Source: Psoroptes ovis (Eukaryota > Arthropoda > Arachnida > Sarcoptiformes > Psoroptidae). From it: DNA of 64,000 bases. Positions within the stretch are counted from its first letter, which is position 1, and every line of letters begins with the position of its first letter. A program made the translations under genes and the position numbers. The stretch is taken from assembly GCA_002943765.1 (NCBI GenBank), contig PQWQ01000005.1:2516001-2580000 (forward strand). The letters are read 5' to 3'. Under the pieces are notes generated by a model, which was not told where the DNA came from, did no database searches, and worked only from the letters and a program-made list of their open reading frames with translations. Shown in pieces: positions 23,062-34,389 of the stretch.

Positions 23062-23536
23062 TTTTTTTTCTATCATTCGAGATGGGAAATGTTTCGATGC
23101 AGCTATTTCATAAATATCACATTGATTCAATGTTTTCAGAGGTTACCTAACACGATTTGATAATGATTCTTGATCAAGAATGATTCATTTGAAGTTATTG
23201 AACAATAATGAAGAGTGAATAAAATGATAATGAGACAATTAATTACTGTCAAAATAATTGAGAATAATAACTTTTTCGATTAAAACTGTCTTTACATTTG
23301 TAAAATGATTAATGGTGTTGATGATATTTGCAAAACGATTCAAAACAAAACAAAAAAACATGGATAATAATGATACAAATGTGGTAATTATCAACGATTG
23401 ATCAATTTAAAAAATGATCAAAATCATTGATTATTTTTTGAATGTGAAATTGTAAATTTATTGAATTGATTGTCATTGCTTTTCGTATCATTAAATGGTA
23501 TTTAATTGACATATGTTTAATATTATTCATTTTTCA
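23062..23536. other. Upstream region of gene D
   Basis: AT-rich spacer. I see no coding frame and no repeat shared with the duplicated right-hand blocks. Confidence 0.45.
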
Positions 23537-23608
23537 TTAATTATTTCGAAAATTTTTTAAATAAAAATTTGAAACCATTATGAATATGGTAAAACATATG
23601 AATGACAA
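23537..23608 (-). pseudogene. Orphan receptor exon 3
   Basis: A canonical acceptor (TTTTGACAG) is followed by 23 codons and a stop: LSFICFTIFIMVSNFYLKNF plus a short tail. This matches the last exon of the family. No exon 2 of its own lies upstream; instead there is a candidate inverted-repeat element, then exon 3 of gene E. The exon itself is well preserved. It may be a remnant of a deleted gene or, less likely, an alternative last exon for gene E. Confidence 0.6.
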
Positions 23609-23627
23609 CTGTCAAAATGATTGTAGT

Positions 23628-24067
23628 TGTGGCGCTCGCAAAGCGCCTAACGAGTTCAAAGTGTTGTGAGATGAGAAAAAAAAGTTTTATTTAAAATTTC
23701 TGAGAAAAAATCGTTTCTTTGTATTAACATACGATCAACATTGAAATTTAATGAATTAATTATTTTGAAAATGAATTAAAATTAAAACTTGGATGAAACT
23801 TTCCGATTAAATGAAAAGTTTTTACTAATTAAAATTATAATTAAAATAATCAAATCATATGGGAACCAATCGTGCCGAAATGGCGTGAAACATGTATATT
23901 TTCAAAAACATTTTACATCCAATCTGGCGTTGTAACTGCCAAGAATCTGCAAAAACTGCACGGAAAGTGGAAAGTAACACGTGTTTTATGTTATAATACA
24001 AATTTTCAATACTTTATGAACATGATAAGCATCTAAAAAACGCATTATTTGATTGTAAAGCGCCACA
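23628..24067. mobile_element. Candidate TIR element (about 440 bp)
   Basis: The outer ends are perfect 9-bp inverted repeats, TGTGGCGCT at 23628-23636 and AGCGCCACA at 24059-24067. The left end also folds on itself (GGCGCT ... AGCGCC). The interior has no coding frame. No clear target duplication is seen, so mobility is inferred only from the ends and from the position between an orphan exon and gene E. Confidence 0.4.
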
Positions 24068-24201
24068 GTTTTGAAAACTTGAAAAAATTGAATATTTTAT
24101 AAATTGAGTGCAATAATCATCATCATGATCATCATTGAACTTGATGTCATATCAACGATATTAGAAAATCAATACGAGAATTCATTTTTTCCTTGTTGAA
24201 C

Positions 24202-25904
24202 TCAATGACGAAAATTTCGAAGATAAAAATTTGAAATCATTATGAATGTTGTTACATATGCAAATATTAGCTGTTGAATTTAAAAAATTTACAAAATACG
24301 AATTTAAAGATAAAAATCAATGAAATCACTGATAAATTATGAAAATAAACAAACCTTTGATAATGTTTTATATGAAATATTACCCAAAAAATCAAATGTA
24401 AAACAATATTGATCACCTTTCAGCAAATAATAATAATGATTTGAATATTTTAATTTCAGTCGTAAATTTGTTGTAATGAATGTTATTATTTTCGGTAAAT
24501 AATATTTCATATATTCAATATATTTAATTATTTGTGCAAACGATAATGTTAATAATAGATAAATGATTGATACAATTATTAATAAATATGTATAAATAAA
24601 TTGTTGATATTTATTATAATAACCATAAATTAATAAACATAATAACATTACATTCATTGGTAAGCCTAATATTATTGCCATACACGTTCCTTTGCTCAAT
24701 GTTTCATTGTTTATTTTGATTAAATATGATGTAAGACGAGTATGTTGATTCAATATGAATCGAAAATGCCAATAAAAAATTTTCTTTTCCATTCGTTTAT
24801 TAGTATTATTCATTACGAAATAATTAGCAGCATGATTATGATTGATTTTATAATTCATTTGAATACTGTCAAATAATGATTTGAATTTTTTATTCAAACT
24901 ATTAAAACAGCAACAAAATGATAATGATGCAACTACGGTTACGTTTAATGTTAATAAAAATAATTGTAAATATTTCATTATCGTATTATACACTAATAAT
25001 ATTTCGAAAATTACAATTGACCATTGTATTAGGTTTAAATTATATTCTTCATGACCGAATTCCCATAGAAAATATATTGAAAAACCAGAAATTAATAATG
25101 CTAGAATTAATTAAGAAAATATGAATAATAATGATCAAATTTTTGAAAAAAATCAAATAATAGACAATTACTGATATAAACATGTATGATTAGATTAAAT
25201 TTCTCGTGTAAAATCATATAAATTATTAGATAAGCACGCAAACGTTTTGGTGCCATTGTAATTAATTTCATTGGATTTTCATGCAATGAACAGCGATGAA
25301 ATTTTTCCATTTCAATCCATGATTCATACCATGCACGAATTTTATAGAATTTTTTATAAAAAATAGCCATAAACATTGCTGTTGATTTATGATTGTCATT
25401 GAATTTTTCACTCATATATTTCATTTGTCTTTGTTTAATTGATTGTTCAACTACATCCAAAGAATTATTTCGATTATTTAAATAATAATCATAATTAATA
25501 ACAATTAAATCATATAATGCTTTAAATGATATAATTTTATTCATATCATTTTCATCCACAATTTTATCATCAAAATGATGATATGCTTTTGACAATACAT
25601 ACAATAATATGAATGCAATAAGTACAAATATGTAGAAAAATTCATCGAATGATTTTTTATTTGAATAAAAATATTTATAAAAACAATCATATTCTAATAA
25701 TATATTAAATGTTTGATAATAATGTATCATCATTAACATTGAAAATATTCGTAAAATATAAAATTTAATAATAAATAATTCAATTTTAAATAATTTACGT
25801 AATTTTGAATTTGAATCTTTGAATTTAATATCATTTTGATGATGATAATAATGATATAATTGTTTTACATGTCCATAACTAAATTCATTTATTCGTAGAT
25901 ACAT
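24202..25904 (-). CDS. Gustatory-receptor-like membrane protein, gene E (intact)
   Basis: Exons 25172-25904, 24355-25100 and 24202-24270 give 515 residues. Exon 1 starts MYLRINEFSYGHVKQLYHYY, carries ESWIEMEKFHRCSL, and ends ATC A|GTAATT. It therefore contributes A rather than G to the split codon, giving Thr where most copies have Ala. Exon 2 starts after ATTCTAG and ends TCAAAG|GTTTGT, with GDQYCFTFDFLGNISYKTL in place of the usual GEQYCF. Exon 3 follows TTCAACAG with LIFAYVTTFIMISNFYLRNF. Introns are 71 and 84 bp. It is intermediate between the divergent left copies and the F-O group. No lesion is seen. Confidence 0.75.
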
Positions 25905-26809
25905 TTTTTTCTTTGTTTTCTGTTTTGGTTTTATGTTTCAAAATTATTATCTCAGCATTGATTCATGGCAAATGTTTCAAAATGTTGATGGAATAATCAT
26001 TGATTGATGTAAATGTTTAAATTTTGATAGATCAAATGCACTTTTTAACATTTCAATGTCGAATGAATAAATGAAAAAAAATTTCTGCACTGGATTTCAA
26101 TAAAATATTCATTATTTTTTTGCCTTTTCTCCATTCTACTTCGGTGCTATTCTTGAGAATAATGATTTACTTTAAAACGAAAATAAAACTTAGATGAAAG
26201 CAAAAAAAAAAAAAAAAAACAATTAATGAATTATTTATCGATAATCAGTTAATTATTTAATACATGATAAGTTATTGATTTAGTTTTTAATTATTATTTC
26301 AAAATTTTAGGGAACAAAATAATTTTAAGCAAGAAAAATAATTGAAAAAAAAGTAATTACAGACATTCGTTAATCAAATGCGCACAAACAATTAATTTTC
26401 CAAAGAAATCATTATTGTTGTCAAACTAATTACGGTTTCAATGTTGTTGTTGTTGTTGTTGTTGGAAAAGTTTTATTACATAAAAGAATTGAAGAATTGA
26501 ATTAAGTAATTGAAATCAATTTTTTCTATTCTACTGTCTGGAATTGAAAATATGATTAATGTATTTGTAATTCAATTGTGAATAATGGATTTGTTTTAAA
26601 ACGAAGAGTAAAATATTTGCGTCAAGTATGGTACAAATTCCCATGGCATTTACGAGATGACAATTTACGCAAGTTGTTTAGTGAAAAGGTTTTGTCTTTT
26701 GACGTAAAATGAAAATGAAATATATCAACGTTTTTCGATGAATTCATTTTTGTTTCATGTTTTTGATTTAAATAGTTTAAAATTAGGTACTTGATGACGG
26801 ATTCAGTGA
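25905..26809. other. Spacer with poly-A run and (TTG)n microsatellite
   Basis: Non-coding AT-rich sequence holding an A18 run at 26202-26219 and about seven TTG/TGT repeats at 26442-26464. No gene or exon relic is seen. Confidence 0.5.
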
Positions 26810-27803
26810 TTAATAGCGAAAATTTCTAAGATAAAAATTTGAGATCAGCATGAACATGGTCATATATGCAAATAAAAGCTATTTGAAATGAATTAAAAAT
26901 AATTAAAATAATAATGATTGTATTTTTTTCAGAGATTTGATCAAAACAATGAACTTTGAAATGAAACAAACCTTTGATAATTTCTCGAATGAGACACTGC
27001 CAAAAAAATCAAATGAAAAACAATATTGTTCACCTTTCAACAAATAATAATAAAAATTTGAATGTTTCAATTTTAAACGTATATTCGTAATAAATGTTGT
27101 TATTCTTGGTATTTGATGTTTCATATTTTCCACATAATATACAATTAATGCAAATGAAAATGTCAATATCAGATAACAAATTGAAACAACAATAAATAAA
27201 TATGTATAAATAAATTGCTGAAAACTATTATAATGACCATATATTAATAAACATAATAACATGACGTTCATTGGTAAGCCTATTATCAATGCCTTGCATG
27301 ATCCTTTGCTAAATTTTTCATTATTGATTTGCATTAAATATGAAGATAATCGTATATGTTCATTTAAAATTGTTTGAAATTGCCAATAACAAATATTTCT
27401 TTTCATATATTCATTATGATCATTACATTCATTGTTTTCAAAAGTACAATTTGAATGATTGAATTTGAAATTATGTTGGATATAATGTACTAATGATGCA
27501 AATTTTTCATTTAAACTTCCAAAACAAAAACAGAAAATGATTGTCATCACTATTATGACATTCATCGTTAGTAGAAACACTTGCAAATAAATCATTGAAC
27601 AATTAAAAATTAGCAGCAAATCGATAAATATTCATAGCCAATGCTAAAATTACTCTTAAAATATAAAATTCAATGACAATCAATTCAAAATTAAATAATA
27701 ATTTCAATTTTTCATTATAATCTTTATTATGATCAAATTGATGATAATAATTATATAATTGTTTCACATGTCCATAACTGAATTGGTATATTTTTAAATA
27801 CAT
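26810..27803 (-). pseudogene. Receptor-like gene F, exon 1/exon 2 deletion
   Basis: The first 60 or so codons of exon 1 (MYLKIYQFSYGHVKQLYNYY onward, from 27803) are joined directly to the interior of exon 2 near 27625-27632. There the frame must change for IDLLLIFNCSM to be read. About 750 bp (the rest of exon 1, intron 1 and the start of exon 2) are missing, and the junction is out of frame (27803 and 27619 are in different phases). Downstream, exon 2 is intact to the donor TCAAAG|GTTTGT at 26972, and exon 3 (26810-26878) is intact after AAATAG. The copy cannot make the family protein. Its exon 2 end is nearly identical to that of gene O. Confidence 0.8.
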
Positions 27804-28523
27804 TTTTAATTTTTGATTTTTATTTTGGATATTATAATTTCAATGAGTCAAATTTTTTTCTTTTATTCTACAAATAAATTAAGTGTACATATGAAATGGA
27901 CGATGATGGTTGCAAAGAAAAATAATTGAATGATTTCAAATGTTCGAGAAAGGATTATGCAAATAATTCTGATTAAATATCGATCATAATTATACACGAT
28001 TGTTTTTCGTTTACAAAGAAAAAAATTTCAAAAATATGTTTATGATTTAAATTTGATAATAAAAATCCATTTAGAAAAAATTATTAATGGAATTTTATTA
28101 ATTGAAAATTTATGATCATTATTGTCAGCATTTGTTGTTGTTGAATTTAATTGTTTTTTTTTTGTTTGTCATTCTACAACATTTAACTTGAGAATCATTA
28201 GTGTTATGGTATGGAAAATTAAACAGGAAAAATTTTTCGGTAAAAATATGGTAAATTTATGTCTACATGAAAATTTTTAGTCCTTGTAATTCGGGTATTG
28301 TATTTCTGATTGTTTACGAAAATTTTCAACGATTGTCATTATTGATTGATTGACGGTTGATCACACTATCAGTGATAATAATCGATTCGATTCGATTTAA
28401 TCAGTTTTGAATAATTTAGCACACTATTACCTGATGTGTTGATGTTTCAACATTGTATTCACGTTGTTTTGGGTTTTATGATTGGAATATTAGTGAAAAT
28501 TGCAGGCTTAATGATAAATTCAA
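27804..28523. other. Upstream region of gene F
   Basis: AT-rich spacer with motifs recurring upstream of G, H and I (for example AAAAATCCATT followed by a TTAATGG patch). It is probably part of the tandem duplication unit. No coding frame is seen. Confidence 0.45.
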
Positions 28524-31004
28524 TTAATTATAATGAAAATTTCGAAGATAAAATTTTGAAATCAACATGAACATGGTCATGCATGCAAATAATAGCTGTT
28601 TGAGATGAATTGAAAATTTATGAAATCATGAGTATTGTGTTTTTCAGATAATTTATTGCAAAGAAATTCGAATAAAGCATACCTTCAATATTGTTTCAAA
28701 TGAAACATTGCCCAAGAAATCGAATGTAAAACAATATTGTTCACCTTTCAACAAATAATAATAAAAATTTGAATGTTTCAATTTTAAGCGTATATCCGTG
28801 ATGAATGTTGTTATTTTTGGTAAATGATGTTTCATCTGCTCTACATATATGATTATTGTTGCAAATGAAAATGTCAATATTAGAAAACAAATTGAACCAA
28901 AAAGGAATAAATATATGTATATTATTTGTTGAAAACGATTATAATGACCGAATAATAACAAACATAATAACATGACATCCATTGGTAATCCTATTATCAA
29001 TGCTCGACATGCTGCTTTGCTAAATCTTTCCTTGTTGATTTGCATTAAATATGAAGATAATCGTGTATGTTCATTTAAAATTGCTTGATATCGCCAAAAA
29101 CAGATCCTTCTTTTCATATATTCATTATGATCATTGCATTCATCATTTTTATAAGTACGATTAAAATCATTGAATTTGAAATTATGCTGAATATAATGTA
29201 ATAATGATAAAAAATTTTCATTCAAATTTTTATAACAAAAACAGAAAATAATTGTCATGACTGCCACTACATTCATTACTAGTAGAAACTCTTGCAACAA
29301 AATCATTGAACAATCAAAAATAAGCATCAAATCGATTAAGAAGATTATCCATTGTAATATGCTCAGATCAAATTCGATGCCTGAAATTACAATGATGAAA
29401 CTGGTGAAAACTCCCGCTAACATCGAAGCTTCATGAAAATATGTCGCATAACAAAATGGTTAAACGACAAATTATTAAATTATAAACCCGAACTTTGGGA
29501 CTTTAAAACTTTATTGAACTTTATGGGTTATAAATTAACAATTATGAATTATGAATTGTGTTTATTTTATCTAAAAAATATTTGCAAAAAGGAAAGTTAA
29601 ATTAATACAATGCTTTTGAGGAAAAATGTTTATACTCACGTCGTGGCCACTTGGTCATCGAAATTAACATCTGAACTTTGTCTTTGACTTTTTGAGAATG
29701 AGACCTAAGTGACGACGATCGTGGGTTTAAGTATGTTTGTTTGGTTAGTGTTTGAGAGTGATTTTTGTTGTCTGTGTTGATCATAGGCATGCAGGTGTCT
29801 TTTGTGTTGTGTACTTTATGTTGTTCTGTTGTTCGTGTCATGGGAAAGTTTTGCTTACTGTTAAAAATTCTTTAGAATCAATTAAAGGATTAAATTGGAA
29901 AGATCGGAATGTTCAAAATTAAATATAAACAATTATTTTTCAGAAAGCTTTGTGTTTTGTGAAAGGTTCTAAGTTTTCTTAGGAAAATCTAGAAATCAAT
30001 AAAAGCTTTGCCTAGAACCATAATACAAAAAATGACCATAATTATAAATTTTTTACGGTGGCTAATATAAGATAAAGATATTCATATTTCGATATATCGC
30101 GGTGGTCAATATGGGATTTAATTATGTTTCTTAAAAGGCTTGTGTCTTTTGTGACCATCCGAAATTGCCTACGTGACATTTGCTTGTCATGGTTGATTTG
30201 ATATTTTACTCGTCTCATCACAAAAATAATAATTAATAATAATAGTGATACAAATTCTGAAATATCGATACAAATACCTAGAAAAATATGTAACAACAGA
30301 TTCAATTTTTCGTGCACAATCATATAAATGATTAAATAAACACGTGCACGTACTGGGACTTTGGTGAATAATTTCATCGGATTTTTGGGGAATGAACAGC
30401 GATGAAATTTTTCCATTTCAATCCAAGAATCCACCCATGCTCGAAGCCAGTAAAATTTCACGAAAATCATTGAAAAAAATTTCGATGCTAATCCATTTTT
30501 TTGATCGAATTTAATTTTCATATATTTTAATTGTTTTCGTTTAATTGATTTTTCAATTAAACTATAACATTTAGCTCGATTTTCCAAATAATAATCATAA
30601 TTGATGACCATTAAATCATATAATGCTTTAAATAATAATTTCTTATTCAAATCATTTCTATCAATAATATCATCGTCATAATGATGAATTGCTTTTTTAG
30701 CAACCAATATCAATAAAAATGATAGCAATAAAAATATTAAGAAAAATTCATCATACGATTCTCGATTTAAACGAAAATACGTATAAAAATAATCATATTT
30801 ATAACTAATTTGATGTTTATTTGAATAAATATACATAAATAATATTGACATTATTCGTAAAATTTCAATTTCAATAACAATTAATTCAAATTTGAATAAT
30901 AATTTCAATTTCTCATTGTAATCTTTATTATGATCAAATTGATGATAATAATTATATAATTGTTTCACATGTCCATAACTGAATTGGTGTATTTTGAAAT
31001 ACAT
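28524..31004 (-). CDS. Gustatory-receptor-like membrane protein, gene G, LTR in intron 1
   Basis: Exons 30278-31004, 28683-29428 and 28524-28595 give 514 residues. Exon 1 starts MYFKIHQFSYGHVKQLYNYY and ends CTA G|GTATTT. Exon 2 starts after TTCATGAAG and ends TTGAAG|GTATGC. Exon 3 follows CTCAAACAG with LLFACMTMFMLISKFYLRNF and ends one codon later than most. The coding sequence is intact. Intron 1 is 849 bp rather than 57-107 because a 781-bp solo LTR sits inside it. Its splice signals remain in place, so splicing is possible, but LTR polyadenylation or promoter signals could disturb the transcript. Downstream, the exon 1 frame stays open into the LTR, so an unspliced read would end about 79 codons past the donor. 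Confidence 0.72.
29442..30222 (-). mobile_element. Solo LTR inside intron 1 of gene G
   Basis: A 781-bp insertion with TG...CA ends, flanked by perfect 6-bp repeats AAAATA at 29436-29441 and 30223-30228. On the minus strand it starts TGTGATGAGACG, close to the BEL/Pao element 2 LTR start (TGTAATGAGACC), which hints at BEL/Pao origin and orientation. Removing it and one repeat restores an intron of about 60 bp like those of J, K and M. There is no internal region, so it is a solo LTR left by LTR-LTR recombination. Confidence 0.75.
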
Positions 31005-31713
31005 TTTTAAATTCTAAATTATTATTTGCTCAATGATTTTCAAATTTTTTTTTCTCATTCATCAAATAATTTGAATGAAAATGTTTGTATGAAAAGGAAA
31101 TGTAATCGTTGTAGAAAAGAATTATTTAATGATACCACATGATCATGGAATAATTTTGCAAATAATAATAATGAAATATTCATACACTTTTGTTTGATTT
31201 GTATTTTCATTGTGATCGGAAAAAAAATATAAGAAATTCATTTTTCATCTCCATTTGATAATAAAAATCCATCAATAATGATGAAAGATTGATGAATTGA
31301 AAATTTTAGATCATTACTAACAATTTTTCAATATCATATTTAATGGTTTTTCTGCCAATTTTGTATTATCAATCAATCACAATCAATTATTTATCAATTC
31401 CATCAGAGAATCATTATTCGGGTTATGAAAAATTGAACTGAATTAAAAAAATTTTCTGAGAAAAAAAGAAAATTTATGTCCACACGAAAATTTAGTCCTT
31501 GAATTATTGTTTTGCTTGTTCAGACAACCATTTCTGAATTGCAGTGGTTGTATGCTAAACCGTCACCCTACAAGCAATGAAAGTCCAATTAGATCAATCG
31601 TCTTTAATAATTGAGCACGACTCGAATTATCGTGCAAATGATTCAAATTGTACTTACATCGTTCACTTATTTCTATTGGTAATAATTGAAATTCTGTCGC
31701 ATAAATCCAATAA
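31005..31713. other. Upstream region of gene G
   Basis: Non-coding spacer paralogous in parts to those upstream of F, H and I. No separate feature is seen. Confidence 0.45.
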
Positions 31714-33424
31714 TTAATGACGAAAATTTTTAAGATAAAAATTTGAAATCATTATGAATGTGGTCATATATGCGAATAATAACTGTTTGAGACAAATTGA
31801 GAATAAATAAAACATGTAAATGGTTTTTTTTCAAATATTTGATATCGAAAATGAAAATTTCGAATGAAACGAACCTTTAATGATTTTTTGAATGAAACAT
31901 TGCCCAAAAAAACTAATGAAAAACAATATTGTTCACCTTTCAATAGATAATAATAAAAATTTGAATGTCTCAATTTTAAACGGATATCCTTAATAAATGT
32001 TGTTATTCTTGGTAAATGATGTTTCATATTTTCCACATAAATAACAATTAATGCAAATGAAAATGTCAATATTAGAAAACAAATTGAAACAGCAACAAAT
32101 AAATATGTATAAAGAAATTGCTGAAAACGATTATAATGACCATATAATAATAAACATAATAACATGACATTCATTGGCAAGCCCATTATCAATGCTTTAC
32201 ATGCTGCTTTACTCAATGCTTCACTATTGATTTGCATTAAATATGAAGATAATCGTATATGTTCTTTTAAAATTCCTCGAAAATGCCAATAACAAAGTTT
32301 CCTTTTCATATGTTCATTAGGATCTTTTAATTCATTGTTTTCATAAGTACAATTTGAATGATTAAAATAGAAATTATGTTGAATATAATGTACTAATGAT
32401 AAGAATTTTTCATTCAAACTTTTAAAACAAAAACAGAAAGTTATTGTTGTTACTGCGATCACATTCATTGTTAGTAGAAACACTTGCAAAGCAATCATCA
32501 TACAATCAAATATTAGCGGCAATTCGATCAAGAATGAAGTCCATTGTAATATGTTCAAATCATATTCGGTGCCTGTAAATGCAATAATGAAATTGATGGA
32601 AACCGCCAACATTACCGAAGCTTTATGAAAATTAATAATATAAAGATAATAGTTAAAATAATACTCATCATAACAAACAAGCAATTTGAACAAGAATTAC
32701 CTATACAAATGTGTATCAATAGATTGAATTTTTCTTGTACAATTATGTGAATAATTAGATAAACACGGGCACGTACTGGACATTTGGGGAATATTCTCAT
32801 TGGATTCTTATGAAATGAACATCGATGAAATTTTTCCATATCAATCCAAGATTCAAACCATGCTCGAAGCCAGTAAAATTTTCCAAGAATTAACGAAAAA
32901 AATTTCGATGCTAATCCATTTTTTTGATCTGATTCAATTTTCATATATTCAAATTGTTTTCGTTTAATTGATTTTTCAATTAAACTCTGACATTTTGCTC
33001 GATTCCTCAAATAATAATCATAATTGATGACCATTGTATCATTTAATGCTTTGAATGATAATTTTTTATTTAATTCATTTCTATCAATAATACCTTCGTC
33101 AAAATGATGATATGCTTTTTTAGCCATGAAAACTAACGAAAATAATACGAATAATAATATAAAAAAAAATTCATCATATGATTCTCGATTCGATTGAAAA
33201 TATTTGAAAAAATAATCATATTTATAATATAATTGAAATTTGTTTGAATGATTCGTCAAAATAAATATAATGATTCGTATTAAATAAAATTTAAAAACAA
33301 TCAATTCAAATTTAAATAACAATTTTAATTTTTCATTATAATCTTTATTAGAATCAAATTGATGATAATAATTATATAATTGTTTTGCATGTCCATAACT
33401 AAATTCATGTATTCTGAAAAACAT
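31714..33424 (-). CDS. Gustatory-receptor-like membrane protein, gene H (intact)
   Basis: Exons 32701-33424, 31875-32620 and 31714-31782 give 512 residues. I chose the ATG at 33424 (MFFRIHEFSYGHAKQLYNYY), because further upstream in-frame codons do not match the family. Exon 1 carries ESWIDMEKFHRCSF and ends ATA G|GTAATT. Exon 2 starts after TTCATAAAG and ends TTAAAG|GTTCGT, so donor position +4 is C rather than T. Exon 3 follows CTCAAACAG with LLFAYMTTFIMISNFYLKNF. Introns are 80 and 92 bp. It is close to gene I in exon 1 and the upstream region, suggesting the two are a duplicate pair. No lesion is seen. Confidence 0.75.
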
Positions 33425-34389
33425 TTTGAAAATTTTCCAATTATTTTCATTATAATTGTTTGTGAAATGATTCAAATTTTTTTTTTTTTTGAATATTCCT
33501 AATAACTGAATTGAATATGAAATGAATAGTGTAATCGTTGCAAACTAAATGTTTCCACAGTGTTCAAGGAATAATTTTGTATTGTATTTTGTAATGAAAA
33601 TGAAATATCGATTTATTTACCCTCAGTTGTTTTCTTCGTGAACGGAAAAAATATAAATATTATTTCTCATTTCAATATGACAATTAAAAATCCATTAATT
33701 ATTATAAATGATAAGTAAATTATAAATTTTCGACCTTAGCTGTCAGCTTTTGCTGTCAAAATTTAATAGCTTTTTTTGCCAATTTTCCATTATAAAACTT
33801 TTTATGAATTTCATCTAAATCATAAGTTTTGGTCTACAAAAATTGAAATGGTGAAGAAATCCTTCCCAAAAAAAAAGAAGGAAATTTTTGTCCCTAGTGA
33901 AAATCTAACCATTTTTAATTAGTGCACTGTTGTATCTTTTATCATAATTGAAATTTTTTCATGAATTTTATAAGTTTTATATGTTTTCTCAATATTTTGT
34001 TAAAACAATTCATTATAACAGCTATTAGAAAGAATCGTAACCATATCAGTTTTGTTTCATTAATATTTGGATTTCTAATCTATTTTTTCAATTAGCAATT
34101 AAAGTCGTTTCATTGATTTCTTCTATTCAGAGATTCTTGAACTGTATGTGATTTCTTATTGAACGAGAAATAAAGACTAATCTCTACAAAGGTCACAATG
34201 CATTTTATATATCTGCTTAAATCTTGTGAATTGATATATCATGACTAATAATCCATACATTAGCATAATAATGGTCAATCAACTATTAACAAAAATAGAA
34301 ATGATTGATCAACGAATCAACGATTGTTGATGATTTCATTCTCGTTTTATGATTGTAATAATTAAGATTAAATGCTGAATGATAGATAA
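33425..34389. other. Spacer between genes H and I
   Basis: Non-coding. The stretch around 33838-33920 (CAAAAATTGAAATGGTGAAG and following) recurs at about 36575 and at 50685-50760, marking it as part of the duplicated upstream unit. Confidence 0.5.

Noticed and set aside
29602..29841. 79-codon minus-strand frame inside intron 1 of gene G
   Set aside because: It lies wholly in the solo LTR and has no recognisable domain.
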